Positions 1 through 6,844 are shown, counted from the first letter of the stretch. The stretch is DNA of 14,984 nucleotides from Cupriavidus sp. (GCA_013362725.1 JABFVP010000180.1:1-14984); one strand, 5' to 3'. Made by a program: numbers and translations. The notes: a model not told the origin generated them from the sequence alone.

Positions 1-1
1 C

Positions 2-64
2 CGCTGGACACCCTGCCGCGGCCATGCCTTGCCGTCGCGCTGGCCCTGGCGCCAGCGCCGATGA
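2..64 (+). CDS. possible 3' end of an upstream gene
   Basis: One plus-strand frame stays open from the window edge and stops with TGA at 62-64, seven bases before an intrinsic-terminator-like hairpin at 71-93. That spacing is what a gene end would look like. The visible residues are short, Arg/Trp/Pro-rich and carry no recognisable motif, so the frame may be chance in GC-rich DNA. The other two plus frames run through the terminator. Sequence to the left of the window would settle it. Confidence 0.25.
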   Translation, partial: RWTPCRGHALPSRWPWRQRR

Positions 65-70
65 AGACGA

Positions 71-93
71 CACCCGCCGCGGCGGGTGTTTTC
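71..93 (+). terminator. intrinsic terminator of the upstream gene
   Basis: CACCCGCC at 71-78 and GGCGGGTG at 81-88 are perfect inverted repeats. They form a 7-8 bp GC-rich stem with a very small loop, followed by TTTT within 89-92. The hairpin overlaps the first in-frame ATG of the following reading frame (position 86). This argues that the aminotransferase begins further downstream, at 143. Confidence 0.6.
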
Positions 94-142
94 ATTCCCA
101 CCGACCTTTTTTGCTGAACGGGCCCTGCCCGCCCGGAACACC

Positions 143-1324
143 ATGGACTTGCAGCACCTGGCCACCGCCTCCCGCCTCGCCAACATCGACGCCTTCCATG
201 TGATGGAGCTCGCCAAGCAAGCCGCCGCGCTGGAGCGCGCCGGCCGCGATATCGTGCACATGGGCATCGGCGAGCCGGACTTCACCGCCGCCGAGCCGGT
301 GGTGCGCGCCGCAGAAGCGGCCATGCGCCGTGGCGTCACGCAGTACACCGGGGCGCTCGGCATCCAGCCGCTGCGCGAAGCCATCGCGGGCTATTACAAG
401 ACGGCCTACGGCCTGGACCTTCCGGCGCGGCGCGTGATCGTCACCGCCGGCGCCTCGGGCGCGCTGCTGCTGGCGTGCGCGGTGCTGGTCGAGATCGGCG
501 CCGAAGTGCTGATGCCGGACCCCAGCTACCCGTGCAACCGCCACTTCGTCGCCGCCTTCGACGGCGTCGCGCGCATGATCCCTAGCGGCCCGGCCGAGCG
601 TTTCCAGCTGACCGCCGCGCAGGTCGAGGCCAACTGGGGCGAGCAGACCCGCGGCGTGCTGCTGGCGTCGCCGTCCAACCCGACCGGCACCTCGATCCTG
701 CCCGACGAACTTGCGCGGATCCTGCAGGCGGTGCGCGCGCGCCACGGCTTTGCCATCCTCGACGAGATCTACCAGGGCCTGTCCTACGATGCCGCGCCGG
801 TGTCGGCGCTGAGCCTGGACCCCAACGTGGTCACGGTGAACAGCTTCTCGAAGTACTTCAACATGACCGGCTGGCGCCTGGGCTGGCTGGTGGTGCCGGA
901 GGCGCTGGTCGAGGCCTTCGAGAAGGTCGCGCAGAACCTGTTCATCTGCGCGTCGGCGGTGGCGCAGTACGCCGCGCTGGCGTGCTTCACGCCGGAGGCG
1001 CTGGCCATCTACGACGAGCGCAAGGCCGAAGTCCGCCGCCGCCGCGACCTGATCGTGCCGGCACTGGAGTCGCTGGGGCTGCGCGTGCCGGTGCGCCCCG
1101 ACGGCGCCTTCTATGTGTATGCGGACTGCCGCGGCGTCAACCACCCGGCCGCCGGTGATGCCGACCGCCTGACGCAGGCCATGCTGCACGAAGCGGGCGT
1201 GGTGATGGTGCCGGGGCAGGATTTCGGCCCGCATACGGCGCGGGACTACATCCGGATCTCGTACGCGACCTCGCGCGAGAATATCGAAGAGGCGATGGCG
1301 CGGCTGGGCAGGCTGTTCCGCTGA
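143..1324 (+). CDS. PLP-dependent class I/II aminotransferase
   Basis: A 393-residue cytosolic aminotransferase of the AspC-like fold-type I family, which moves an amino group between an amino acid and a 2-oxo acid using pyridoxal phosphate. Family landmarks are in order: GIGEPDF at 41-47, a YTGALG substrate-side segment at 68-73, SPSNPTGT at 176-183 with the PLP-contacting Asn179, Asp207 in LDEIY, and SFSKYFNMTGWRLGW at 234-248 with the Schiff-base Lys237. Arg371 in RISYATS is the expected carboxylate-binding arginine. Length is normal for the family. The frame has an earlier ATG at 86, but it lies inside the upstream terminator; the ATG at 143, with GGA shortly before it, gives a normal N-terminus. 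The gene stands alone, converging on the lytic transglycosylase. Substrate cannot be read from the sequence; aspartate, alanine or aromatic aminotransferase all remain possible. Confidence 0.93.
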   Translation: MDLQHLATASRLANIDAFHVMELAKQAAALERAGRDIVHMGIGEPDFTAAEPVVRAAEAAMRRGVTQYTGALGIQPLREAIAGYYKTAYGLDLPARRVIVTAGASGALLLACAVLVEIGAEVLMPDPSYPCNRHFVAAFDGVARMIPSGPAERFQLTAAQVEANWGEQTRGVLLASPSNPTGTSILPDELARILQAVRARHGFAILDEIYQGLSYDAAPVSALSLDPNVVTVNSFSKYFNMTGWRLGWLVVPEALVEAFEKVAQNLFICASAVAQYAALACFTPEALAIYDERKAEVRRRRDLIVPALESLGLRVPVRPDGAFYVYADCRGVNHPAAGDADRLTQAMLHEAGVVMVPGQDFGPHTARDYIRISYATSRENIEEAMARLGRLFR

Positions 1325-1350
1325 CCGGACCCGGCCGCTGCGCCGGCAGG

Positions 1351-1386
1351 CAAAAGAAAAAAGCACCCCGCGGGGTGCTTTTCTTC
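1351..1386. terminator. bidirectional intrinsic terminator
   Basis: The 20-base perfect palindrome at 1361-1380 (AAGCACCCC followed by its complement) is flanked by an A-rich run on the left and TTTTCTT on the right. It can therefore terminate both the plus-strand aminotransferase (stop at 1324) and the minus-strand transglycosylase (stop at 1408). Confidence 0.88.
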
Positions 1387-1407
1387 TGGGCGATGCCGGT
1401 GCCAGGC

Positions 1408-2517
1408 TCAGGCGTTGTGCGGCCCGTTGTTGGCTTCCAGCTTCTCGGTCGGCGCGTGCTCGAGCGGCGCCTTGTCTTCGGCAGCCGGCTTGTCGGCATT
1501 GGCGGGCGCGCTGCGCACGCCGATCAGCTGGCGCAGGCGGGCGCGCTCGGCCAGCACCTTGGCGCCGTAGCCGCCGTCGGTGGCCGTGGTGGCACCGACG
1601 TAGTACTTCAGGCCGCCCTCGAGCGAGCCGGCGCGGGCGATGCAGTCCTTGAGCACCAGCGCGCCGATCTTGATATTGGCGTACGGGTTCAGCGCCGCGG
1701 ACACGCCGCCGACGGCTTCGTACTTGTCCTGGTGGACCTTGGTCATGACCTGCATCAGGCCCTGCGCGCCCACGCCGCTTTCGGCGTACGGGTTGAAGCT
1801 GGACTCGATCGCGATCACGCCCAGGATCAGCAGCGGGTCGATGCCGACCTCGCGCCCGGTCAGGTAGGCCGCCTTGACCAGCTGCGCGGTGGCCTGGGCC
1901 GCCACGCGATACTTGCGCGCGATATAGTCCGCCACCGCGGCCTGCTCGCGCGCGCTGCCCAGCGTAGCGCCGGTGCTGCGGGCATCCGCGGCCACGCGCG
2001 TCACCGGGATCTGCGCGGCCAGGTGCGCGACCGACGGCACCTTGGTATTGGCCGCCAGGCTCCATTCGTCGACGCCCGACACGGTCGGCAGGCCGAGCTT
2101 GCCGCCGCGGCCAGTGCCATAGCCGAACTTGGCCGCCGCGACGTCCGCCGTGCTCGGCGGAACGGCGCTCGATACGGCCGGGCTGTTGGTGGCGTTGGCA
2201 GCAGTGCCGGCATGCGCGGGCGCTGCCACGGCGGCGCTCACCAGCACTGCTGGCGCTTCGTCACCAGCCAGCAAGGCGGCCAGCGTGGTGCGCCATTCCT
2301 GGCTCACCGACAGCGACACCGCCGAAACCACCGCCATCACGCCCAGGCTGTTCAGGGCGTACTTCAGCGTCGTGCGGCCACCGCGCAAGGCGCGGCCCGC
2401 GACCGGATGCGCGAGACGGACCTGCAATGCCCGACTCACTCCGGGTACCGGCTGTCGGAGGCGGACCTGCAGGGCCCGCCCGATACCGGGAAGATGAAGG
2501 GTTTTCCAACCGCTCAT
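1408..2517 (-). CDS. membrane-anchored SLT-family lytic transglycosylase
   Basis: A 369-residue protein that would cleave the MurNAc-GlcNAc bond of peptidoglycan, releasing 1,6-anhydro-muropeptides. The C-terminal half carries the SLT (goose-lysozyme-like) fold. Catalytic Glu238 lies in ESSFNPYA, followed by the GLMQVM motif (253-258), the NPYANI segment and a late GGLKYYVGA stretch. A single hydrophobic segment at about 50-71 follows an Arg-rich N-terminus, predicting N-in topology with the catalytic domain in the periplasm. A low-complexity Ala/Ser/Pro linker joins the two. The start at 2517 is chosen because GGAGG sits five bases upstream (TAAGC between); an upstream in-frame extension of 59 codons has no such support. 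Residues 10-39 are two copies of a 15-residue unit, unusual for this family. The last 30 residues are polar and probably disordered. The gene has a long structured leader. Confidence 0.92.
   Translation of the reverse strand: MSGWKTLHLPGIGRALQVRLRQPVPGVSRALQVRLAHPVAGRALRGGRTTLKYALNSLGVMAVVSAVSLSVSQEWRTTLAALLAGDEAPAVLVSAAVAAPAHAGTAANATNSPAVSSAVPPSTADVAAAKFGYGTGRGGKLGLPTVSGVDEWSLAANTKVPSVAHLAAQIPVTRVAADARSTGATLGSAREQAAVADYIARKYRVAAQATAQLVKAAYLTGREVGIDPLLILGVIAIESSFNPYAESGVGAQGLMQVMTKVHQDKYEAVGGVSAALNPYANIKIGALVLKDCIARAGSLEGGLKYYVGATTATDGGYGAKVLAERARLRQLIGVRSAPANADKPAAEDKAPLEHAPTEKLEANNGPHNA
2401..2490 (-). repeat. tandem 45-bp coding repeat in the transglycosylase N-terminus
   Basis: Residues 10-24 (PGIGRALQVRLRQPV) and 25-39 (PGVSRALQVRLAHPV) match at 11 of 15 positions. 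They correspond to 2446-2490 and 2401-2445 on the minus strand. A partial third copy (AGRALRGG) follows. The repeats precede the predicted membrane segment, so they would lie in the cytoplasm. Confidence 0.75.
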
Positions 2518-2629
2518 GCTTACCTCCATCCGTTGCCCGCTTCGCGTGCCCGACTGCGGCATGCGCCCGATCTCAACGTACTCAAGTAAGGATGCCGCGC
2601 CGTCTAGCAGTGACGACCAAGCACCTGTT

Positions 2630-2692
2630 GGCAGGGCGCTCCCCATGCGCCCAACTGGAAACAGGCCGCACTCTGGGGGAGCGCTACCTGCC
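2630..2692 (-). other. 63-nt imperfect hairpin, 15-bp stem
   Basis: GGCAGG-GCGC-T-CCCC (2630-2644) pairs with GGGG-A-GCGC-TA-CCTGCC (2676-2692), leaving only a 2-base bulge (2685-2686). The 31-base apical part can extend further, with TGCG/CGCA and CC/GG flanking an 11-base A-rich loop. It is the strongest secondary structure in the intergenic region. It has no U-tract on either strand, arguing for an RNA with a function beyond termination. Confidence 0.7.
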
Positions 2693-2705
2693 ACGACTTA
2701 ACTCT

Positions 2706-2765
2706 CTACACTCCGGCAAGTCGCCGGAGGCGACCGGTCACCCGCCATGCGCGGGTCAATGACAT
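2706..2765 (-). CDS. possible 19-residue leader peptide
   Basis: Within the transglycosylase leader, an ATG at 2765 preceded by AAGGA at five-base spacing opens a frame of 19 codons ending in TAG at 2706-2708. The product, MSLTRAWRVTGRLRRLAGV, is strongly basic (five Arg). Its coding region contains the hairpins at 2740-2756 and 2711-2729, an arrangement compatible with translation-dependent control of the leader. No conservation evidence is available and short frames arise by chance, so this is only a candidate. Confidence 0.22.
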   Translation of the reverse strand: MSLTRAWRVTGRLRRLAGV

Positions 2766-2835
2766 CGGTCCTTGCTGGAGGGACTTTCTGGCACGTTGTA
2801 TTGATGTGCACCCCTTGACACAGGGGGAAAATCCA

Positions 2836-2860
2836 TGTTGCGACGCAACACTCCATGGAG
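2836..2860. promoter_or_regulatory. paired palindromes at the predicted start of the leader transcript
   Basis: TGTTGCG-A-CGCAACA (2836-2850) is a perfect 7-bp inverted repeat and CTCCATGGAG (2851-2860) is a perfect 10-base palindrome directly next to it. Both lie just downstream of the predicted start point near 2862. They could be operators for a repressor or the first hairpins of the leader RNA. No binding protein can be named. Confidence 0.4.
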
Positions 2861-2863
2861 CAG

Positions 2864-3162
2864 ACCGGATTGTAGGAACCGTGTTATATCCCGTCAAGAA
2901 TAAAGAAATATAAATACAATACTTTTAGTTATTTGTAACAGGCAGATACCCGTCGACCCTGAATCACTCTGCTGCCCGCAAACGTAGGCGTGGCTTCGGC
3001 CGGCTCCGTCCAGGCAAGGCTCCGGCGCGACAAAATACTTACAATTTGACGGGCCCCGGGCAGAGGATTTTTTGCCGCCAGGCACAGGAATGTGTATCGT
3101 CACCGACTTGACCGCCGCCTCCGCCGCCTATGTGCGGTTGCCGCACCACAACAGAATTCATC
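2864..3162 (+). promoter_or_regulatory. ubiD upstream region
   Basis: Apart from the minus-strand promoter elements at its left end, this interval contains no credible gene. On the plus strand a TACAAT at 3040-3045 could serve as a -10 box, but no matching -35 box lies 16-18 bases upstream. GTGCGG-TTG-CCGCAC (3132-3146) forms a 6-bp hairpin ending 16 bases before the ubiD ATG. The ubiD promoter is therefore not firmly located. Confidence 0.3.
2869..2940 (-). promoter_or_regulatory. sigma70-type promoter with A/T-rich UP-like element
   Basis: On the minus strand, TTGACG (2892-2897) and TACAAT (2869-2874) are separated by exactly 17 bases. Immediately upstream (2898-2940) lies a strikingly A/T-rich stretch in otherwise GC-rich DNA, the position of an UP element. 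The discriminator after the -10 is GC-rich (CCGG), as at growth-rate-controlled promoters. It points towards the lytic transglycosylase. Confidence 0.75.
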
Positions 3163-4689
3163 ATGCAATACAAAGACTTGCGCGATTTCATCGGCCAGCT
3201 CGAAGGGCTCGGCGAACTGCGGCGCATCGCCCGCCCGGTGTCGCCCAACCTGGAAATGACCGAGATCTGCGACCGCCTGCTTCGCGCCGGCGGTCCCGCG
3301 GTCGTCTTCGAGCAACCTGCGGGCGCTCCCCATGGCGACATCTATAGCGTGCCGGTGCTGGCCAATCTGTTCGGCACGACACGCAGAGTCGCATTTGGCA
3401 TGGGCGCCGAATCGATGGAAGACCTGCGCGACATCGGCCGCGTGCTGTCGGCCCTGAAGGAGCCGGAGCCGCCGCGTGGGCTGCGCGAGGCCGGCAAGCT
3501 ATTCACGCTGGCCAAGTCGGTATGGGACATGGCGCCCAGGCGCGTCAGCGGCCCGGCCTGCCAGGAAGTGGTGTGGGAAGGCAACGACGTCGACCTGGCG
3601 CGCCTGCCGATCCAGACCTGCTGGCCAGGCGACGCCGCCCCGCTGATCACCTGGGGCCTGGTCGTGACCAAGGGCCCGCACAAGAAGCGCCAGAACCTGG
3701 GCATCTACCGCCAGCAGGTGATCGGCCGCAACCAGGTCATCATGCGCTGGCTGGCGCACCGCGGCGGCGCGCTCGACTTTCGCGAGCACGCGCTGGCCAA
3801 CCCCGGCAAGCCCTTCCCGATCGCAGTGGCCCTGGGCGCCGACCCGGCCACCATCCTGGGCGCGGTGACGCCGGTGCCCGATACGCTGTCGGAATACCAG
3901 TTCGCCGGCCTGCTGCGCGGCAGCCGCACCGCGCTGGCGGGCTGCCTGACGCCGACGCTGTCGGAGCTGAGCGTGCCGGCGTCGGCCGAGATCGTGCTGG
4001 AAGGCCATATCCAGCCCGATCCCAACCACCCGTCCGGCTACCAGCACGCGCTGGAAGGCCCGTTCGGCGACCACACCGGCTACTACAACGAGCAGGACTG
4101 GTTCCCGGTCTTCACCATCGACCGCATCACCATGCGGCGCGACCCGATCTACCACTCCACCTACACCGGCAAGCCGCCCGACGAGCCGGCCGTGCTGGGC
4201 GTGGCGCTGAACGAGGTGTTCGTGCCGCTGCTGCAGAAGCAGTTCCCCGAGATCACCGACTTCTACCTGCCGCCCGAGGGCTGCAGCTACCGCATGGCGC
4301 TGGTGCGCATGAAGAAGCAGTACGCCGGCCATGCCAAGCGCGTGATGTTCGGCGTGTGGAGCTTCCTGCGGCAGTTCATGTATACGAAGTTCATCGTGGT
4401 GGTCGACGACGATGTCGACGTGCGCGACTGGAAGGAGGTGATCTGGGCCATCACCACCCGCGTCGATCCCAGCCGCGACACGGTGCTGGTCGACAACACC
4501 CCGATCGACTACCTGGACTTCGCCTCGCCGGTGTCGGGCCTCGGCTCCAAGATGGGCATCGACGCCACCGACAAGTGGCCCGGCGAGACCACGCGCGAAT
4601 GGGGCACCCCGATCGCCATGGACGCCGCGGTCAAGGCCAAGGTCGACACCCTGTGGGAAGCGCTGTTCGAGCGTCCTGACGGCCGGTGA
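3163..4689 (+). CDS. ubiD: UbiD, 4-hydroxy-3-polyprenylbenzoate decarboxylase
   Basis: A 508-residue prenylated-FMN-dependent decarboxylase that removes the carboxyl group of 3-polyprenyl-4-hydroxybenzoate in ubiquinone synthesis. Its cofactor is supplied by the prenyltransferase UbiX, which is not in this window. Family signatures are NLGIYRQQVIGRN at 178-190 and MRWLAHRGGALD at 194-205 (cofactor and metal site, including Asn178), Glu280 in IVLEGHI, and EGPFGDHTGYY at 298-308 containing the acidic/histidine catalytic region. Length is close to the roughly 500 residues usual for UbiD. The start at 3163 gives MQYKDLRDFI, the usual N-terminus; the in-frame upstream extension to 3130 has no support. 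The ribosome site is weak (ACAGAA). The stop codon touches a perfect 12-bp hairpin. Neighbouring genes are not ubiquinone genes, so it appears to stand alone. Confidence 0.96.
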   Translation: MQYKDLRDFIGQLEGLGELRRIARPVSPNLEMTEICDRLLRAGGPAVVFEQPAGAPHGDIYSVPVLANLFGTTRRVAFGMGAESMEDLRDIGRVLSALKEPEPPRGLREAGKLFTLAKSVWDMAPRRVSGPACQEVVWEGNDVDLARLPIQTCWPGDAAPLITWGLVVTKGPHKKRQNLGIYRQQVIGRNQVIMRWLAHRGGALDFREHALANPGKPFPIAVALGADPATILGAVTPVPDTLSEYQFAGLLRGSRTALAGCLTPTLSELSVPASAEIVLEGHIQPDPNHPSGYQHALEGPFGDHTGYYNEQDWFPVFTIDRITMRRDPIYHSTYTGKPPDEPAVLGVALNEVFVPLLQKQFPEITDFYLPPEGCSYRMALVRMKKQYAGHAKRVMFGVWSFLRQFMYTKFIVVVDDDVDVRDWKEVIWAITTRVDPSRDTVLVDNTPIDYLDFASPVSGLGSKMGIDATDKWPGETTREWGTPIAMDAAVKAKVDTLWEALFERPDGR

Positions 4690-4716
4690 TGGCCGCCGGC
4701 ACGCGCCGGCGGCCAT
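4689..4716 (+). terminator. strong hairpin at the ubiD stop codon
   Basis: Two perfect 12-base arms (4689-4700 and 4705-4716) with a four-base ACGC loop begin at the last base of the ubiD stop codon. No T-run follows, so it is not a textbook intrinsic terminator. It may act as a transcript-end stabiliser or with Rho, or mark a gap between ubiD and acetoacetyl-CoA synthetase transcription. Confidence 0.45.
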
Positions 4717-4743
4717 CCGCCGTTATCATGTCACGCTGATGCC

Positions 4744-4767
4744 GGGCGCCCGCGACAGGCGCCCGCG
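4744..4767 (+). repeat. inverted and direct repeat in the acetoacetyl-CoA synthetase leader
   Basis: GGGCGCC (4744-4750) and GGCGCCC (4758-4764) form a 7-bp hairpin with a seven-base loop. The same bases also give a direct repeat of GGCGCCCGCG at 4745-4754 and 4758-4767. It lies 53 bases before the start codon, with no clear promoter beside it. Confidence 0.4.
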
Positions 4768-4819
4768 GCCAACCATCGCACCATCCGATGCCCGCGGCAG
4801 ACGGGCCCAAGGAGGAGAC

Positions 4820-6844
4820 ATGACCACCGCCGCCCCGCTCGCCGAAGGCAACCTGATGTGGACGCCGTCCGAGGCGTTCCGCGAGCGCAGCCAGATCGCG
4901 CAGTTCATGCGCTGGCTGCGCACCGAACGCGGCCTGGCCTTCAACGACTACGACAGCCTGTGGCAGTGGTCCGTCACCGAGCTCGAAGCCTTCTGGGACG
5001 CGGTGCGCGACTATTTCGACGTGCGCTTCGATACCCCGCCCAAGCAAGTGCTGGACCGGCGCGTGATGCCGGGCGCGCGCTGGTTCGAAGGGGCCACGCT
5101 GAACTACGTGCAGCAGGTGTTCCGCCATGCCGGCAGCGGCAGCGCGCGCCAGCGCACCGCCATCCGCCATGCCGGCGAGGCGCAGCCGCTGGCCGAGATC
5201 AGCTGGCACGCGCTCGAGGCGCAGGTCGCCTCGCTGGCGCATGCGCTGCGCCAGATGGGCGTGCAGCGCGGCGACCGCGTCGCCGGCTACCTGCCCAATA
5301 TCCCCGCCACCGTGGTTGCCTTCCTGGCCACCGCCAGCCTGGGCGCGGTCTGGTCCGGCTGCGCGCCCGACATGGGCCAGGTGGCGGTGGTCGACCGCTT
5401 CCGCCAGATCGCGCCCAGGGTGCTGATCGCCGTCGACGGCTACCGCTACGGCGGCAAGGCCTACGACCGCGCACCGGTGCTCGCCGAGCTGGTCGCCGCC
5501 CTGCCCTCGCTGACCGACCTGGTGCTGGTGCCGCAAATTGGCAGCAACGCCGCGACGCCCGCCGGCGTGCGCGTCCATGCCTGGCATGACGTGCTGGCGC
5601 ACGACGTGCCGCTGGCGATCGAGCCGGTGCCGTTCGACCATCCACTATGGATCGTCTATTCGTCCGGCACCACCGGCATGCCCAAGCCGATCGTGCACGG
5701 CCATGGCGGCATCGTCATCGAGCAGCTCAAGCTGATGGCGTTCCACAACAACCTGGGCCCGGACGACGTGTTCCACTGGTACAGCAGCAGCGGCTGGATC
5801 ATGTGGAACGCGCAGGTGGCCGGGCTGCTGCTCGGCACCACCATCGCGCTCTACGACGGCAACCCGGCCTGGCGCGACGCCGGGGTGCTGTGGCGCTTCG
5901 TCGACGATGCCGGCGTGACCCTGTTCGGCGCCGGCGCAGCGTTCTTCACCAACTGCATGAAGGCCGGCATCGAGCCGGCGCGCATCGCCGACGTGTCGCG
6001 GTTGCGCGGACTGGGCTCGACCGGCTCGCCGCTGCCGGTCGAGGCCTACGACTGGATCTACCGCCATGTGCGCGAAGACATCTGGCTGGTGCCGATGTCG
6101 GGCGGCACCGACTTCGCCGGCTCGTTCGTCGCCGGCTGCCCGCTGCTGCCGGTCTATTCCGGCGAGATGCAGTGCCGCTGCCTGGGCGCCAAGGTCGAAG
6201 CCTTCGACGACCACGGCCAGCCGCTGGTCGACGCCGTCGGCGAACTGGTCTGCACCGAGCCGATGCCGTCGATGCCGCTCTACCTGTGGGGCGACAGCGA
6301 CGGCAAGCGCTACCGCGACAGCTATTTCGACACCTATCCCGGCGCCTGGCGGCATGGCGACTGGATCAAGATCACCAGCCGCGGCGGCGCGGTGATCTAC
6401 GGGCGCTCGGACGCCACCATCAACCGCCACGGCATCCGCATGGGCACCAGCGAGCTGTACCGCGTGGTCGAAGACCTGCCCGAGGTGATGGACAGCTTGG
6501 TGGTCGACCTCGAATACCTGGGCCGCGAGTCATATATGCCGCTGTTCGTGGTGCTGCGCGAAGGCGTGGTGCTGGACGACGCGCTGCGCGACACCCTGCG
6601 CGCGCGCATCCGCAGCGCGCTGTCGTCGCGCCACGTGCCCGACGAGATCGTGCAGGCGCCCGGCGTGCCGCGCACGCTGTCGGGCAAGAAGATGGAGGTG
6701 CCGATCAAGAAGCTGCTGCTGGGCCACGCGCCGCAGGGCATCGCCAACCGCGACGCCATGGCCAACCCCGATACGCTCGACTGGTACTTCGACTACGCCG
6801 CGCGCTTCCTCAAGGCGCGCCAGGCCGAGTCGGCCAAGACCTGA
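4820..6844 (+). CDS. acetoacetyl-CoA synthetase (acetoacetate-CoA ligase)
   Basis: A 674-residue ATP-dependent acyl-CoA synthetase of the ANL superfamily that activates acetoacetate to acetoacetyl-CoA via an acyl-adenylate. The N-terminal cap has the pattern typical of acetoacetyl-CoA synthetases (MWTPSEAFRERSQIAQF). The ATP-binding loop is YSSGTTGMPK at 280-289. The hinge/adenylate region is YGRSDATINRHGIRMG at 527-542, and the C-terminal SGKK at 621-624 supplies the catalytic lysine (probably Lys623). GWIMWNAQVAGLLLG and SGGTDFAGSF are also characteristic of this subfamily compared with acetyl-CoA synthetase. The start at 4820 is favoured by a strong AAGGAGG at 4809-4815; the frame opens earlier at 4739 without such a site. 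The mutarotase-like gene begins 22 bases after its stop, so the two are probably co-transcribed. The gene would feed ketone-body or PHB-derived acetoacetate into central metabolism. Confidence 0.93.
   Translation: MTTAAPLAEGNLMWTPSEAFRERSQIAQFMRWLRTERGLAFNDYDSLWQWSVTELEAFWDAVRDYFDVRFDTPPKQVLDRRVMPGARWFEGATLNYVQQVFRHAGSGSARQRTAIRHAGEAQPLAEISWHALEAQVASLAHALRQMGVQRGDRVAGYLPNIPATVVAFLATASLGAVWSGCAPDMGQVAVVDRFRQIAPRVLIAVDGYRYGGKAYDRAPVLAELVAALPSLTDLVLVPQIGSNAATPAGVRVHAWHDVLAHDVPLAIEPVPFDHPLWIVYSSGTTGMPKPIVHGHGGIVIEQLKLMAFHNNLGPDDVFHWYSSSGWIMWNAQVAGLLLGTTIALYDGNPAWRDAGVLWRFVDDAGVTLFGAGAAFFTNCMKAGIEPARIADVSRLRGLGSTGSPLPVEAYDWIYRHVREDIWLVPMSGGTDFAGSFVAGCPLLPVYSGEMQCRCLGAKVEAFDDHGQPLVDAVGELVCTEPMPSMPLYLWGDSDGKRYRDSYFDTYPGAWRHGDWIKITSRGGAVIYGRSDATINRHGIRMGTSELYRVVEDLPEVMDSLVVDLEYLGRESYMPLFVVLREGVVLDDALRDTLRARIRSALSSRHVPDEIVQAPGVPRTLSGKKMEVPIKKLLLGHAPQGIANRDAMANPDTLDWYFDYAARFLKARQAESAKT

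Larger units (their letters stand above)
2518..2863 (-). ncRNA. long structured leader or small RNA upstream of the lytic transglycosylase
   Basis: Transcription from the promoter at 2869-2897 should begin near 2862, giving about 345 untranslated nucleotides before the transglycosylase ATG. The interval holds consecutive self-complementary elements: 2836-2850 (7 bp, 1-base centre), 2811-2826 (5 bp), 2740-2756 (6 bp, 5-base loop), 2711-2729 (7 bp, 5-base loop) and 2630-2692 (15 bp with a 2-base bulge). None is followed by a T-run on either strand, so they do not look like terminators. I checked for remembered consensus segments of RNase P RNA, tmRNA, SRP RNA, 6S RNA and the cobalamin, TPP, FMN, SAH and c-di-GMP riboswitches, and recognised none. 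It could be a cis-acting leader or a separately processed RNA; the sequence does not decide. Confidence 0.5.

Noticed and set aside
92..2065. 657-codon open frame on the minus strand across the aminotransferase and the transglycosylase end
   Set aside because: It runs antisense to a well-supported aminotransferase, crosses the symmetric terminator near 1361-1380, and encodes a low-complexity Arg/Gly/Ala-rich product typical of shadow frames in GC-rich DNA.
1375..2589. 404-codon plus-strand frame antisense to the transglycosylase
   Set aside because: The minus frame carries catalytic and membrane features with a good ribosome site; this frame is Arg/Ala/Gly-rich, has no domain, and begins in the terminator.
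2706..2897. 63-codon version of the leader frame beginning at 2897
   Set aside because: Its start codon lies upstream of the predicted -10 box, so it would not be on the transcript; only the last 19 codons were kept as a candidate.
3072..3347. small plus-strand frame in the ubiD leader (for example MCIVTDLTAASAAYV from 3090)
   Set aside because: It overlaps the ubiD start in another frame and soon becomes Arg/Ala-rich; AGGA directly abuts the ATG, leaving no spacing, so a translated leader is unlikely.
3499..4716. 405-codon minus-strand frame antisense to ubiD
   Set aside because: ubiD is unmistakable on the plus strand; the antisense product is His/Arg/Val-rich noise.
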